Positions 45,870 through 55,391 of a stretch of DNA of 64,000 nt are shown piece by piece; the stretch's first letter is position 1; every line of letters begins with the position of its first letter. This DNA is from Sphingomonas ginsenosidimutans (GTDB lineage Bacteria; Pseudomonadota; Alphaproteobacteria; Sphingomonadales; Sphingomonadaceae). The stretch covers positions 1,054,001-1,118,000 of the forward strand of contig NZ_NWVD01000001.1 in assembly GCF_002374835.1 (NCBI RefSeq), written 5' to 3'. A program made the translations under genes and the position numbers. The notes beneath the pieces were generated by a model. That model was not told the DNA's origin. It saw only the letters and a list, made by a program, of their open reading frames with translations, and did no database searches.

Positions 45870-46855
45870 GCCCAGCCCTCCACACCGCGCGCGCGCCGCG
45901 TCAGCACGTCCAGGCACGCCATCCGCACCGCCACGCCCATCGCCACCTGTTCGGTGATCGCGGATTGTTCGACATGGTCGGCGACCGCCGAATCGATCTC
46001 CACCCCGCGGTTCATCGGGCCGGGGTGCATCACCAGCGCGCCGGGCGCGTAACGCTCCAGCCGGTCGAGCGTCAGGCCGTAGCGCAGATGATATTCGCGC
46101 ACCGAGGGGACGTAGCCGCCCGCCATCCGCTCGGTCTGGAGCCGCAGCATCATCACCACGTCGGCCCCCTCCATCGCGCGGTCGAAATCGGTGAAGGGGG
46201 TGACGCCGAACCGCTCGATCGCGGGCGGCATCAGCGTGGAGGGCGCACACACCCGCACCTCAGCCGCCAGCGCGGTCAGCGCCAGAATGTTCGAACGCGC
46301 GACGCGGCTGTGCAACAGGTCGCCGCAGATCACCACGCGCTTGTTGGCGATGCCGCCCAGCCGGCGGCGGATCGTCAGCGCATCGAGCAGTGCCTGCGTC
46401 GGGTGTTCGTGCCGCCCGTCGCCCGCGTTGAGCACGGGGCAGTCGACCTTGTCCGCGATCAGCCGCACCGCGCCCGACGACATATGGCGGATGACGATGA
46501 CGTCGGCGCGCATCGCGTTGAGCGTCATCGCGGTGTCGATCAGCGTCTCGCCCTTCTTCACGCTCGACTGGGCGGCGTGCATGTTGACGACGTCGGCACC
46601 CAGCCGCTTGCCCGCGATCTCGAAGCTCAAGAGCGTGCGCGTGCTGTTTTCGAAGAAGGCGTTGATCTGCGTATAGCCGGCCAGCCGCTTGTCGGGAGCG
46701 GCATGGCCGCGATTGGCCTCCACCCATGTCTCCGCCTCGTCGAGGAGGAACATGATCTCGTGCGGCTGAAGCCCCTCGATCCCGGTCAGGTGGCGGTGCG
46801 GAAAGACCGCGCCTCCGGGGATGAGGGTAGCGGGGCGGTGGTCCGAGCGTTGCAT
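45866..46855 (-). CDS. pyrB: Aspartate carbamoyltransferase catalytic subunit
   Basis: A 329-residue enzyme from ATG 46855. Its carbamoyl-phosphate site is [13 protein letters not shown], with QSSVKKGET and [14 protein letters not shown] as further active-site blocks and [11 protein letters not shown] late in the chain. It condenses carbamoyl phosphate with aspartate in pyrimidine synthesis. The ribosome site is weak (GCTCTC). The stop overlaps the dihydroorotase-like gene (ATGA), typical of the pyrB-pyrC' pair whose products assemble into one large complex. It is divergent from the small monooxygenase gene. Confidence 0.95.
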   Translation of the reverse strand: MQRSDHRPATLIPGGAVFPHRHLTGIEGLQPHEIMFLLDEAETWVEANRGHAAPDKRLAGYTQINAFFENSTRTLLSFEIAGKRLGADVVNMHAAQSSVKKGETLIDTAMTLNAMRADVIVIRHMSSGAVRLIADKVDCPVLNAGDGRHEHPTQALLDALTIRRRLGGIANKRVVICGDLLHSRVARSNILALTALAAEVRVCAPSTLMPPAIERFGVTPFTDFDRAMEGADVVMMLRLQTERMAGGYVPSVREYHLRYGLTLDRLERYAPGALVMHPGPMNRGVEIDSAVADHVEQSAITEQVAMGVAVRMACLDVLTRRARGVEGWA

Positions 46856-46960
46856 CGAGAGCGCCGGGTAGCGGGGCGCGCGGGCCGGGGCAATATGGAC
46901 GGCGCGCGCTTTCTTCGTATCGGCGGGCGCTTTATGCCGCGTCACAGGGGAGGACAGGTC

Positions 46961-47257
46961 ATGCTGATCGTTACCGGCGCTGTCATCGCGGCGCCCGACA
47001 CCGTGGACACCATCGTCGCGGAGGCCGCGCGCCATGTCGCGCAGTCGCGCACCGAGCGGGGGTGCATCGCGCACGCCTGGCACCGCGACCCCGACGACCC
47101 GCTGCGGATCGTGTTCCTCGAACGCTGGACCGACATGGCGGCGCTGCGCACGCATTTCGCGCATCCGGGATCGGCGCGGTTCATGACGACGATGCGTGGC
47201 CATGCGCAGGCGATCGAACCGATCGAGATTTTCGAGGCGATGCCAGTCGCGCCGTGA
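46961..47257 (+). CDS. Antibiotic biosynthesis monooxygenase-fold protein
   Basis: A 98-residue single-domain protein from ATG 46961, behind GGGGAGG; an in-frame ATG at 46895 would add 22 basic residues. The ABM fold pattern is clear: [50 protein letters not shown] and PIEIFEA. Relatives include YgiN-like quinol monooxygenases and heme-degrading or unknown small dimers. There are no adjacent biosynthesis genes. Function is not assignable beyond fold. Confidence 0.75.
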   Translation: MLIVTGAVIAAPDTVDTIVAEAARHVAQSRTERGCIAHAWHRDPDDPLRIVFLERWTDMAALRTHFAHPGSARFMTTMRGHAQAIEPIEIFEAMPVAP

Positions 47258-47620
47258 GCAGCGTTGCGCCACGCGAATGTTGCGAATGTTGAGACGCTGG
47301 CGGGGGTGTGGCGGAAACGCGCGGCGCCGGGTGGGAGCGGGGCGGAAGGCGGTGCATGGCGTGCGCATCGGGACATGGCGAGCGGTCTAGGGCGCCGGTC
47401 GGCGTGTAGGACAGGGGTGGGGGAGGCATTCCCGTTTCCCGGTCGATGGGTGTTCGGGAACGGGTTTGGGGACATGAGGATGGCGCCAGGATCGGATCGA
47501 CCGTTGGTGGCGCTTTTCGCTGTTATTCGTTCGCTTGCGGGAACGTGAAGCGCGGGGTTGCGGCCAGGTGATGGGCACGGCATTCTGGATCCAAATGAAA
47601 TGCCGTTTTGGGGAACCGCA
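47258..47620. other. 363-base intergenic region with a weak hairpin
   Basis: No convincing gene lies here; short open frames have poor composition and no ribosome site. CCCGTTTCCCG at 47431-47441 pairs with CGGGAACGGG at 47455-47464, with one bulged T, and is followed by TTT, which could end the upstream gene's transcript. From about 47500 the sequence becomes less GC-rich, leading into the low-GC acetyltransferase gene. Confidence 0.5.
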
Positions 47621-48079
47621 ATGAAAACCCGCGCCGCATCGGCCGATGATGCTGCGGAAATGGGCCGAGTGCTTCGCGAGATCATTGACCATAACGGCCG
47701 CCAGCGTCCGAGCGATGTCGATTTCGTCATGGGCCGCTACATCGCTGACCCTACCAGCATACAATGTACGGTTGCTATCGACGAAGCAGGGAACGTGGTT
47801 GGCTTTCAATCTTTGAAGAAAGCCGTCGCGGGAAACCCGTATGATACACCGGAAGGATGGGGGATCGTCGGAACCCATATTAGCCCCAAAGTGCACCGGC
47901 AAGGCGTCGGCAAACTCTTATTCGCAGCGACGCGAGAAGCCGCACTTCAAGCAGGTCTGGAAAAGATCGACGCCTATATCGGAGCCGACAATTCATCCGG
48001 CCTGAGATACTATGATGCTATGGGTTTTCGGACATATCGAACGCCCGAAGGAATTGTTCAGAAGGTCTGCGATCTTTGA
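47621..48079 (+). CDS. GNAT family N-acetyltransferase, likely horizontally acquired
   Basis: The protein has 152 residues from ATG 47621. GNAT features are present: an N-terminal MKTRAASADDAAEM strand-helix start, VGTHISPKVHRQGVGKLLF with the acetyl-CoA loop, and NSSGLRYYDAMGFRTYR. Its base composition stands out: hand counts of 60-base stretches within it give about 43-58% GC, against roughly 65-72% in neighbours. Codons such as TTA and AAA, rare nearby, occur. Such singletons are often recent arrivals. The substrate is unknown; phosphinothricin- or amino-acid-type acceptors are possible. Confidence 0.82.
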   Translation: MKTRAASADDAAEMGRVLREIIDHNGRQRPSDVDFVMGRYIADPTSIQCTVAIDEAGNVVGFQSLKKAVAGNPYDTPEGWGIVGTHISPKVHRQGVGKLLFAATREAALQAGLEKIDAYIGADNSSGLRYYDAMGFRTYRTPEGIVQKVCDL

Positions 48080-48153
48080 TTTGATCGCGCTCGCGGCATA
48101 GCGCTCGCCTGCCCCGAAACACCGTCTTCATGGAAAGCCGCTGCGGGCCGACG

Positions 48154-48504
48154 TTATCGGTGCGCGAGGATGTTCAGCAATCGGCCGAAGGGATCGCGAA
48201 CGAAGAAGCGCCGTACGCCCCACGGCTCGTCGGTCGGGCCATATTCCACCGGGTGGCCGGCAGCGACGACCCGCTCGTAAGCGTCGGCAAGGTCATCCAC
48301 CTCGATCGATAGATCGGGAACGGGCGTGCCGGACCCGCCTTCTACGGCGAAGCTGAGCTGCGGCGTCGATTGGCCGGTTCCGACGAAGGTGATGATCCAG
48401 CCGTGATCCATGCCCAGCGACATGCCCAGGACGTCTCCATAGAACGCCTTCGCCGCATCCATCCGGTCGGTCGCCATATTCGCCACGACCCGCTTGACCG
48501 CCAT
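48154..48504 (-). CDS. VOC-superfamily (glyoxalase-like) protein
   Basis: A 116-residue protein from ATG 48504 with a near-perfect AGGAGGTGA ribosome site. It shows the two-module vicinal-oxygen-chelate pattern: DAAKAFYGDVLGMSLG at the start, IEVDDLADAYERVVAAGH in the middle and RFFVRDPFGRLLNIL at the end. Glu in the middle motif and His/Glu residues could bind metal. Relatives include glyoxalase I, fosfomycin/bleomycin resistance proteins and dioxygenases; none can be chosen here. It lies 87 bases downstream of ruvX on the same strand. Confidence 0.8.
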   Translation of the reverse strand: MAVKRVVANMATDRMDAAKAFYGDVLGMSLGMDHGWIITFVGTGQSTPQLSFAVEGGSGTPVPDLSIEVDDLADAYERVVAAGHPVEYGPTDEPWGVRRFFVRDPFGRLLNILAHR

Positions 48505-48591
48505 GCCTCACCTCCTGTCCCGATCGATTCTGTTCGGCAAATCGGGGTGCTGACATGGCGATTTCCATTTCCCGATCGCTTGAGGAAAACG

Positions 48592-49053
48592 TCACCCCAT
48601 GACCAGCGCGTCGATCGCGGCTTGCAGGATCGTCGCGGCGGCGTGGTTGTCGATGCGGTCGGCGCGTTTGGCGCGGCTGAGGTCCTGTTCGATCATCGCG
48701 CGCTCGGCGGAGACGGTGGACCAGCGTTCGTCCCACAGCAGGATCGGATAGCCGGCGTCGACGCAATTGCGCGCGAAGGCGCGGATCGACTGGGTGCGCG
48801 GGCTGTCGCTGCCGTCCAGGCTGAGCGGCAGGCCGATGACCCAGCCGGCGACCTGTTGCTGCACCGACAGCGCGACCAGCGACTCTTTGTCCTTCGTGAA
48901 CTTCGTGCGGCGGATCAGCTGCGCGGGGCTGGCGAAGCTCCAGCCCGCATCGCACAGCGCGGTGCCGATCGTTTTCGTCCCCACGTCCAGCCCGAGCAGC
49001 CGGCCGCCGGCGGGCAAAGCGGCGCGATAGTCGGCGGCGGCGAGTGCGATCAT
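48592..49053 (-). CDS. ruvX: Putative pre-16S rRNA nuclease / Holliday junction resolvase homologue RuvX (YqgF)
   Basis: The protein has 153 residues from ATG 49053. YqgF signatures are [17 protein letters not shown] at the N-terminus, the central [38 protein letters not shown] and [13 protein letters not shown] at the end. The RNase H-like fold carries an Asp/Glu active site. The family trims the 5' end of 16S rRNA and has been proposed as a recombination nuclease. It overlaps the upstream DUF3089 gene by four bases. Confidence 0.93.
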   Translation of the reverse strand: MIALAAADYRAALPAGGRLLGLDVGTKTIGTALCDAGWSFASPAQLIRRTKFTKDKESLVALSVQQQVAGWVIGLPLSLDGSDSPRTQSIRAFARNCVDAGYPILLWDERWSTVSAERAMIEQDLSRAKRADRIDNHAAATILQAAIDALVMG

Positions 49054-50156
49054 CGCGTCGCCGCGGCGTAGCGGCGCGCGGCGTCGGCGCGGACGTTGGC
49101 CCAGAACAGGCTGTAGTCGTAGACGTGGTAGTTGTTGCCCGGCAGCGCATAGGGGCCGACGTCGGGCGCGGCGCCGATCAGCAGAAGCCCGCGCGAATCG
49201 CAAGCCGCCGGCACCTGTCCGGGGCGCAGATCGGCCGTGCTCATGTCGTTGTTCGGATAGAGCGTGCCGAGGTTGGCGGTGGCGGGCGCGGCGGCGCCTT
49301 GCGTGCCGGTCAGCGGGTTGACGCACAGCATCGGCGTGCCGCGGCGCGGGCGGCCGTCGAACCCGGTGCTGCGGTCATAGACCTGCTGGATCAGCGAAGG
49401 GTCGGCGGGTTCGGCGAACGTCTGCCACGACAGCACGCAGCCCGCCTGATCGGCGGCGGTACAGGCGGGCAGGCCGAGTGCGGCGAGATCGGTGGCGGTC
49501 GATACCGGCCAGCCGACGACATAGGCGGCGACGATCCGCCGCGCGAGCGGGGTGCCGGCGACGCGATCCTTGAGCAGATGCGTCAGGTGCAGCGCGCCCT
49601 GGCTGTGGCCGGCCAGGATGATCGGGCGTGTCGGGCCGACCTCCCCCAGGAATTCGTCGAACGCGGCCAGGATATCGCCATAGGCGAGGCGCAGCGCCTG
49701 TTCGGCGGCCGACTGGTCGGTCAGGAAGGCGCCGAACGTCGCCTGGCGATAGCGCGGCGCCCAGATCGCGCCGACATCGTTGAAGGCGCTGGCCTGACCG
49801 CGCAGGAACAACGCGGCGCGCGCATTGGCTTCCTGATCGTCGAGCGGCGCGTTCCAGTGCGCGCGATTGAGGTAGGAGGTGGGGTGGATGAAGAACACCG
49901 CCGCCCCGCCCGCGGTGCGGCGTGGCTGATGACCGGCGGGCGCCCATAGCGCCGGGTTGCCCGGCAGGTCGGGGCGCGCCAGCCACATCTTCCGCTCGCG
50001 GTAATCGGCGGCGGACAGCGCGCGCTGCCCCTCGAACGATTCGCCGGGGACCATCGCCATGCGCATGATCTCCACCCCCCACAGGCGATAGGCGAAGGCC
50101 GCGGCGATCCCGAGCACGATCAGCCCCGCGACGACATAGAGGAATTTGCGGACCAA
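49050..50156 (-). CDS. DUF3089 alpha/beta-hydrolase-fold membrane-anchored protein
   Basis: The best start is TTG at 50156, which begins a membrane anchor ([26 protein letters not shown]); the frame is open upstream without plausible protein. The product is 368 residues. The DUF3089 pattern is visible: [17 protein letters not shown], and the nucleophile elbow [11 protein letters not shown]. The C-terminal part has [15 protein letters not shown]. It is a putative lipase/esterase facing the periplasm; its substrate is unknown. It is co-translated with ruvX and divergent from gatC, about 136 bases away. Confidence 0.78.
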   Translation of the reverse strand: MVRKFLYVVAGLIVLGIAAAFAYRLWGVEIMRMAMVPGESFEGQRALSAADYRERKMWLARPDLPGNPALWAPAGHQPRRTAGGAAVFFIHPTSYLNRAHWNAPLDDQEANARAALFLRGQASAFNDVGAIWAPRYRQATFGAFLTDQSAAEQALRLAYGDILAAFDEFLGEVGPTRPIILAGHSQGALHLTHLLKDRVAGTPLARRIVAAYVVGWPVSTATDLAALGLPACTAADQAGCVLSWQTFAEPADPSLIQQVYDRSTGFDGRPRRGTPMLCVNPLTGTQGAAAPATANLGTLYPNNDMSTADLRPGQVPAACDSRGLLLIGAAPDVGPYALPGNNYHVYDYSLFWANVRADAARRYAAATR

Positions 50157-50292
50157 CGTGCCATCACCATCCTTGCCCGGCGGCGGAAATGCCCCGACGG
50201 CAGCGGCATTGCCGTGCCCCGGATCGGCGGTGGGCGCAACCGTGGCGGCGCGGTGGTTGCGTTCCCGCCGTCCGCAATGGTAGCGGCGCGCC

Positions 50293-50580
50293 ATGTCCGT
50301 CACCATCGATACCGTAAGGCGCATCGCCGGCCTGGCCCGCATCGCCATCACCGAGGAGGAGGCCGCGCGCCTCGCGCCCGAACTGGGCAATATCCTGGGC
50401 TTCATCGAGCAGCTGGGCGAGGTAGATACCGCCGGGGTCGCGCCGATGACCGCGGTGATCCCCAACCACCTGCGGCTGCGCGACGACGTCGTCACCGACG
50501 GCGGCATCCGCGAGGCGGTGCTGGCGAACGCGCCGCAGGCCGAACATGGATTCTTCACGGTGCCCAAGGTGATCGAATAA
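50293..50580 (+). CDS. gatC: Asp-tRNA(Asn)/Glu-tRNA(Gln) amidotransferase subunit C
   Basis: A 95-residue protein with GatC features: [34 protein letters not shown], and the C-terminal [16 protein letters not shown] with [12 protein letters not shown]. GatC wraps around and stabilises the GatAB complex that amidates mischarged Glu-tRNA(Gln) and Asp-tRNA(Asn). Its last base starts the gatA ATG (TAATG), giving tight coupling. Confidence 0.95.
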   Translation: MSVTIDTVRRIAGLARIAITEEEAARLAPELGNILGFIEQLGEVDTAGVAPMTAVIPNHLRLRDDVVTDGGIREAVLANAPQAEHGFFTVPKVIE

Positions 50581-52064
50581 TGACCGAGCTGACCGACCTG
50601 GGCATCGCCGCGATCCGCGACGGCGTGCGCGCCGGCGACTTTTCCGCGCGCGAGGTGGCCGAGGCGTTCGTCGCCGCGGTGGCCGCGGCCAAGCCGCTCA
50701 ACGCCTTCCTGGTGGAAACCCCCGACCATGCGCTGGCCGCCGCCGACGCCGCCGACGCCGCGCGCGCGGCGGGCGAGGCGCCCAGGCCGATGGCGGGCGT
50801 GCCGATCGGGATGAAGGACCTGTTCTGCACGAAGGGCGTGCCCAGCACCGCGGCGAGCCACATCCTGGAGGGCTTCACCCCCCAGTATGAATCGACCGTC
50901 TCGCAGAAATTGTGGGATGCCGGCGCGGGGATGCTCGGCAAGCTGAACATGGACCAGTTCGCGATGGGATCGTCGAACGAGACGAGCCATTTCGGCAATG
51001 TCGTCAGCCCGTGGCGGCGCAGCGACGGCGGCAATGCCGATCTGGCGCCGGGCGGATCGTCGGGCGGATCGTCCGCGGCGGTCGCGGCGCGGATCGCGCC
51101 GGGGGCGACCGGCACCGACACCGGCGGGTCGATCCGCCAGCCGGCCGCCTTCACCGGGATCAGCGGGATCAAGCCGACCTATGGCCGCTGTTCGCGCTGG
51201 GGCGTGATCGCCTTCGCCTCGTCGCTGGACCAGGCCGGGCCGATGGCGCGCGACGTGCGCGACTGTGCGATCATGCTGGAGGCGATGGCGGGTTTCGACG
51301 CCAAGGACGCGACCAGCCTGGACGTCGCGGTGCCGCAGTGGGAGGCGGGGCTGACCCCCTCGCTGAAGGGCAAGCGCGTCGGCATCCCGAAGGAATATCG
51401 CGTCGACGGCATGCCGCCGGAGATCGAGGCGCTGTGGCAGCAGGGCATCGACTGGGTCCGTGATGCGGGCGCCGAGGTGGTCGAGGTATCGCTGCCGCAC
51501 ACCAAATACGCACTGCCGGCCTATTACATCATCGCCCCCGCGGAGGCGTCGTCGAACCTCGCGCGCTATGACGGCGTGCGCTACGGCCTGCGCGACCTGC
51601 CGGACGGCGCGAACCTTCAGGAGATGTACGCGAAGACCCGCGCCGAGGGGTTCGGGGACGAGGTGAAGCGGCGCATCCTGATCGGCACTTACGTGCTGTC
51701 GGCGGGCTTCTACGATGCCTATTACACGCAGGCGCAGAAGGTCCGCACGCTGATCGCGCAGGACTTCGACAACGCATGGGAGCGGTGCGACGTGCTGCTG
51801 ACCCCGACCGCGCCGTCGGCGGCCTTCGCGCTGGGCGAGAAGAACGCCGATCCGATCGCGATGTACCTCAACGACGTGTTCACGGTGCCGTCGTCGCTGG
51901 CCGGGCTTCCGGCGATGAGCGTGCCGGGCGGCGTCGACGCCGGCGGGCTGCCGCTGGGGTTGCAGGTCATCGGCAAGGCGCTGGACGAACAGGCCGTGCT
52001 GAACGCGGCGCTGGCGATCGAGCAGCGTGCCGGCTTCGTGGCGCGGCCGGGGCGGTGGTGGTAG
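50580..52064 (+). CDS. gatA: Asp-tRNA(Asn)/Glu-tRNA(Gln) amidotransferase subunit A
   Basis: The protein has 494 residues, the usual length, from ATG 50580. The amidase signature has its catalytic triad: K79 in GMKDLFCT, the cis-Ser in [12 protein letters not shown], and the nucleophile S184 in [13 protein letters not shown]. It releases ammonia from glutamine for transfer to aminoacyl-tRNA. In many genomes gatB follows directly; here a 1.05-kb segment with a small gene and a toxin-antitoxin pair lies between. Confidence 0.96.
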   Translation: MTELTDLGIAAIRDGVRAGDFSAREVAEAFVAAVAAAKPLNAFLVETPDHALAAADAADAARAAGEAPRPMAGVPIGMKDLFCTKGVPSTAASHILEGFTPQYESTVSQKLWDAGAGMLGKLNMDQFAMGSSNETSHFGNVVSPWRRSDGGNADLAPGGSSGGSSAAVAARIAPGATGTDTGGSIRQPAAFTGISGIKPTYGRCSRWGVIAFASSLDQAGPMARDVRDCAIMLEAMAGFDAKDATSLDVAVPQWEAGLTPSLKGKRVGIPKEYRVDGMPPEIEALWQQGIDWVRDAGAEVVEVSLPHTKYALPAYYIIAPAEASSNLARYDGVRYGLRDLPDGANLQEMYAKTRAEGFGDEVKRRILIGTYVLSAGFYDAYYTQAQKVRTLIAQDFDNAWERCDVLLTPTAPSAAFALGEKNADPIAMYLNDVFTVPSSLAGLPAMSVPGGVDAGGLPLGLQVIGKALDEQAVLNAALAIEQRAGFVARPGRWW

Positions 52065-52348
52065 GCGAGAAGCCCGAGGCCGGCAGCGCGGACGGCGATC
52101 CCACCGTTCGCGTGATCGCCTACGCGAACTTGATCCGGTGCCTGCACCATGAGATCAATCGGGAAGACAACCTCGCGCCGATCATCATCGCCTATCTGCG
52201 AGGTCTGCGATCCTTCCCCGAGTATCGGGACACCACGGTCCTGTATCTCGATAACGTGGACGTCACCGGGAGTTCCACATACGATCAGCTCATGAAGCGC
52301 GAGATAGCGGCGTTGCTCGACGAGCTTTTAGGAACAGGTGCCATTTGA
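52055..52348 (+). CDS. Small protein of unknown function between gatA and vapB
   Basis: A 97-residue reading from GTG 52055 (or 52058), overlapping the gatA stop by ten bases. Residues from about 17 on look like a compact helical protein ([56 protein letters not shown]). I do not recognise a family. The base composition is a little lower in GC than gatA. It could be a third member of the inserted cassette. The true start is uncertain. Confidence 0.5.
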   Translation: MVVGEKPEAGSADGDPTVRVIAYANLIRCLHHEINREDNLAPIIIAYLRGLRSFPEYRDTTVLYLDNVDVTGSSTYDQLMKREIAALLDELLGTGAI

Positions 52349-52386
52349 GGCGGAATTTTCGATGACGCTGGACCGTGGCGGGCCGA

Positions 52387-52406
52387 AGTGTTACCTTGGT
52401 AACACT
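52387..52406. promoter_or_regulatory. Perfect palindrome upstream of the antitoxin gene
   Basis: AGTGTTACC-TT-GGTAACACT is a nine-base perfect inverted repeat with a two-base centre. It stands immediately before the GGAGG ribosome site (52407-52411) of the antitoxin gene at 52418. Type II toxin-antitoxin operons are typically repressed by the antitoxin binding such a palindrome, so this is the likely operator. Confidence 0.75.
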
Positions 52407-52417
52407 GGAGGTATGCG

Positions 52418-52711
52418 ATGAACGCTCCGCTCGACAAGCGTACCCGGACGAACATGACCAGCAAGGGTCAAGTCCTGATTCCGAAGGACGTGCGCGACCT
52501 GATCGGGTTGGTGCCCGGGCAGCCGGTCGATGTTGGCATCAACGACCGTGGCGAGGCGGTGGTGGTGCCGCAGGGCGCGGCCAGCGAGACGCCGGAGCAG
52601 CGGCGCCGACGGTTGCTAGGCGTGCTGGCGGAGATGCGGCGGGACCCGTTGTTCGATCGACCGTCGGCGGAGATCATGCGCGAGTTGCGCGGGGACGATC
52701 CGCTGCCGTGA
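52418..52711 (+). CDS. vapB: AbrB-type antitoxin (VapB-like)
   Basis: A 97-residue protein. Residues about 10-45 are a SpoVT/AbrB swapped-hairpin DNA-binding domain (MTSKGQVLIPKDVRDLIGLVPGQPVDVGIN). The C-terminal part (QRRRRLLGVLAEMRRDPLFDRPSAEIMRELRGDDP) is the typical toxin-neutralising tail of VapB antitoxins. It overlaps the PIN toxin start by four bases (GTGA). The palindrome before it is a probable autoregulatory operator. Confidence 0.88.
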   Translation: MNAPLDKRTRTNMTSKGQVLIPKDVRDLIGLVPGQPVDVGINDRGEAVVVPQGAASETPEQRRRRLLGVLAEMRRDPLFDRPSAEIMRELRGDDPLP

Positions 52712-53121
52712 TCTTCCTCGATACGAACGTCATCATCGACCTGTTCAGCGACGGCCGTGGCGCGGAGGCTGCGTGGTCGCTGGCGCGCTATGGCGACGCG
52801 GTCGCGGCTGGCCCGGTCGTTTGCAACCAGATCGTGCTTGCCGAACTGGCGGGCCATGCGCCCGGGATGTCCGCGCTGCGCGATCGCCTCGACCGGCTTG
52901 AGATCCGCATCATGAGCTTCGCCGACGATGCCGCTTTCAGCGCCGGATCGGCGTTTCGCGAGTATCGGCGACGCGGGGGCGCCAAGACGGCGATCCTGGG
53001 CGATTTCCTGATCGCGGGCCACGCCGCGGTGCTGGGCGCATCGCTGGTCACGCGCGACCGACAACTTGGCACCTACTTCCCCGACCTCACCCTCATCACA
53101 CCCGAGACCCATCATGGCTGA
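52708..53121 (+). CDS. vapC: PIN-domain ribonuclease toxin (VapC-like)
   Basis: The protein has 137 residues from GTG 52708. PIN-domain acidic residues are visible: [11 protein letters not shown] with the first Asp, [14 protein letters not shown] with Glu, and [24 protein letters not shown] with later Asp residues. VapC toxins cut tRNA or rRNA and are held inactive by VapB. The 3' end overlaps the gatB start by eight bases, so gatB translation may depend on ribosomes reading vapC. Confidence 0.9.
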   Translation: MIFLDTNVIIDLFSDGRGAEAAWSLARYGDAVAAGPVVCNQIVLAELAGHAPGMSALRDRLDRLEIRIMSFADDAAFSAGSAFREYRRRGGAKTAILGDFLIAGHAAVLGASLVTRDRQLGTYFPDLTLITPETHHG

Positions 53122-54577
53122 CGCATCCACCCCGTTCCGTATCAAGGGCGCCACCGGCGACTGGGAGGTCGTGATCGGCCTTGAAGTCCATGCGCAGGTG
53201 ACGTCGAACGCCAAATTGTTTTCCGGCGCGGCGACCGCGTTCGGGGCGGAGCCGAACACGCAGGTGTCGCTGGTCGATGCCGCGATGCCCGGGATGCTGC
53301 CGGTGCCCAACCGCGAATGCATCCGCCAGGCGGTGCGCACGGGCATGGCGATCGATGCGCAGATCAACAAATGGTCGCGGTTCGACCGGAAGAATTATTT
53401 CTACGCCGACCTGCCACAGGGTTACCAGATTTCCCAGCTGTATCATCCACTTGTCGGCGACGGTTCGATCGAGATCGAAGATGGCGAGACCGTCAAGACG
53501 ATCGGCGTCGAGCGGATCCATGTCGAGCAGGACGCCGGCAAGCTGATGCATGACCAGCACCCGACGCGTTCCTATGTGGACCTCAACCGCTCGGGCGTGG
53601 CGCTGATGGAGATCGTCAGCCGGCCGGACATGCGTTCTCCTTCGGAAGCAGGGGCTTACCTGCGAAAGCTGCGGGCGATCCTGCGCTATGTTGGGTCGTG
53701 CGACGGGAATATGGAGGAAGGCTCGATGCGCGCCGACGTCAACGTCAGCGTGCGCAAGCCGGGCGAGGAATTCGGCACGCGGACCGAGACGAAGAACGTC
53801 AATTCGGTGCGTTTCGTGATGGCCGCGATCGAGCATGAGGCCAACCGCCAGGTCGACGTGTTGGAGGCGGGCGGGACGATCGTGCAGGAGACGCGGCTGT
53901 TCAACCCGGACACCGGCACGACGCGGTCGATGCGGTCGAAGGAAGATGCGCACGATTACCGCTACTTCCCCGATCCCGACCTGTTGCCGCTGGAACTGGA
54001 CGAGGCGTTCCTGGCGGATTGCCGCGCCAGCCTGCCCGAACTGCCCGACGCCAAGCGCAAGCGCTACGAGGGGCTGGGGATCACGCCGTACAATGCCGAG
54101 GTGCTGACCGCCGAGGTGGAGAGCGCGCGCTGGTTCGACGCGCTTCTCGAGGCGGGGGCGAAGCCGGCGGCGGCGGCGAACTGGGTGACCAGCGAATTGT
54201 TCGGCGCGCTCAACCGGCTGGGCAAAAGCATTGCCGACAGCCCGGTGACCCCGGCGCAGGCGGCCGAGCTGCTGGCGCTGGTGGCGGACGGCACGCTGTC
54301 CGGCAGCCTGGCCAAGCAGGTGTTCGAGGCGATGCTGGAGACCGGCGAGGCGCCGGGCAGGATCGTCGAGGAACGCGGGCTGAAGCAGACCAGCGACACC
54401 GGCGCGATCGAGGCGGTGATCGCCGAGGTGCTGGCGAAGAACCCCGGCCAGTTGGAACAGTATCGCGGCGGCAAGGTGGCGCTGTTCGGCTTCTTCGTCG
54501 GCCAGACGATGAAGGCGATGGGCGGCAAGGCGAACCCCGCGGTGGTCAACGAATTGTTGAAAAAGGCGCTGGACTAG
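53114..54577 (+). CDS. gatB: Asp-tRNA(Asn)/Glu-tRNA(Gln) amidotransferase subunit B
   Basis: The protein has 487 residues from ATG 53114. GatB motifs include [22 protein letters not shown], the metal-site and cradle region ([21 protein letters not shown]), [21 protein letters not shown], and the C-terminal YqeY-like tail domain. The subunit activates the misacylated tRNA with ATP and receives ammonia from GatA. Its start lies within the last codons of vapC. No strong ribosome site is seen directly upstream, consistent with coupling. Confidence 0.96.
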   Translation: MADASTPFRIKGATGDWEVVIGLEVHAQVTSNAKLFSGAATAFGAEPNTQVSLVDAAMPGMLPVPNRECIRQAVRTGMAIDAQINKWSRFDRKNYFYADLPQGYQISQLYHPLVGDGSIEIEDGETVKTIGVERIHVEQDAGKLMHDQHPTRSYVDLNRSGVALMEIVSRPDMRSPSEAGAYLRKLRAILRYVGSCDGNMEEGSMRADVNVSVRKPGEEFGTRTETKNVNSVRFVMAAIEHEANRQVDVLEAGGTIVQETRLFNPDTGTTRSMRSKEDAHDYRYFPDPDLLPLELDEAFLADCRASLPELPDAKRKRYEGLGITPYNAEVLTAEVESARWFDALLEAGAKPAAAANWVTSELFGALNRLGKSIADSPVTPAQAAELLALVADGTLSGSLAKQVFEAMLETGEAPGRIVEERGLKQTSDTGAIEAVIAEVLAKNPGQLEQYRGGKVALFGFFVGQTMKAMGGKANPAVVNELLKKALD

Positions 54578-54632
54578 CGCCGGCGGCGCCCTCTAGTTTT
54601 CCGGCGGGGAAACGGGACGGGGGCGTCTTACC

Positions 54633-55391
54633 ATGCGGGTTATTCTGGTCGCGGCAGCGGCGCTGCTGGCGTGCGCGACGTCGGCTGGCGCGCAGGAAAA
54701 GCGCGCGGTGCGGCAGGGGTTCGACCTGGCGGCGGGCAGCGGCAAGACGATCCTGGTGTTCCGCCCCACCGTCAGCGTCGGGGCGCAATCGACCGGGGGC
54801 ATGTTCGAGCCGAACGCCGACTGGACCGATAAGGCGCGCGCGAACATCGATGCCGCGCTGGCCGAGCGACAGGCGCTGCTGGGCAACAAGGTGATCGCGG
54901 CGCCCGAGAGCTTTGGCGAGGATGCGCAGCGGGTCGAGGAATATTCCCGGCTGTTCGCCGCGGTATCGCAGGCGGTGATCGAATATCAGTTCTTCGTCGG
55001 CAACCGCCTGCCCACCAAGAAGCGCGACAACAAGGCCGGCGTGTTCGACTGGTCGCTGGGCGAGGGGGTGCGCGACCTGCCGGGGGCGAAGGACGCGGAC
55101 TATGCGCTCTTCATCTACAACAAGGATGCGTACGGCTCGACGGGCCGCAAGCTGTTGCAGATCGCGGCGCTGCTGGGGCCGGGAATCGCGGTGACGTCGG
55201 GCGAACATGCCGGTTACGCGGGGCTCGTCGACCTGCGCAGCGGCGATGTGCTGTGGCTCAACGCCGACGGGGCGATGGGCGGCGACGTGCGCGACGCGGA
55301 CGGGGCGAAGAAGCGTGTCGGCCAGTTGCTGGAGGAATTTCCCGGCAGCGCGCCGGCGCCGGTCGTGGCGCCGCCGGTCCCCGCGAAGTGA
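54633..55391 (+). CDS. Exported protein of unknown function
   Basis: A 252-residue protein with a signal peptide (MRVILVAAAALLACATSAGAQ). The mature part has FDLAAGSGKTILVFRPTVSVGAQSTGG, a helical middle (QRVEEYSRLFAAVSQAVIEYQFF) and DYALFIYNKDAYGSTG. A Pro/Ala tail ends it. I recognise no family beyond similarity in style to conserved sphingomonad periplasmic proteins. The stop overlaps the GTG of the M48 protease gene by four bases, so the two are functionally linked with the third gene. Confidence 0.75.
   Translation: MRVILVAAAALLACATSAGAQEKRAVRQGFDLAAGSGKTILVFRPTVSVGAQSTGGMFEPNADWTDKARANIDAALAERQALLGNKVIAAPESFGEDAQRVEEYSRLFAAVSQAVIEYQFFVGNRLPTKKRDNKAGVFDWSLGEGVRDLPGAKDADYALFIYNKDAYGSTGRKLLQIAALLGPGIAVTSGEHAGYAGLVDLRSGDVLWLNADGAMGGDVRDADGAKKRVGQLLEEFPGSAPAPVVAPPVPAK

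Noticed and set aside
47264..47548. A 94-codon plus-strand open frame in the intergenic region before the low-GC GNAT
   Set aside because: No ribosome site, no domain and composition unlike neighbouring proteins.
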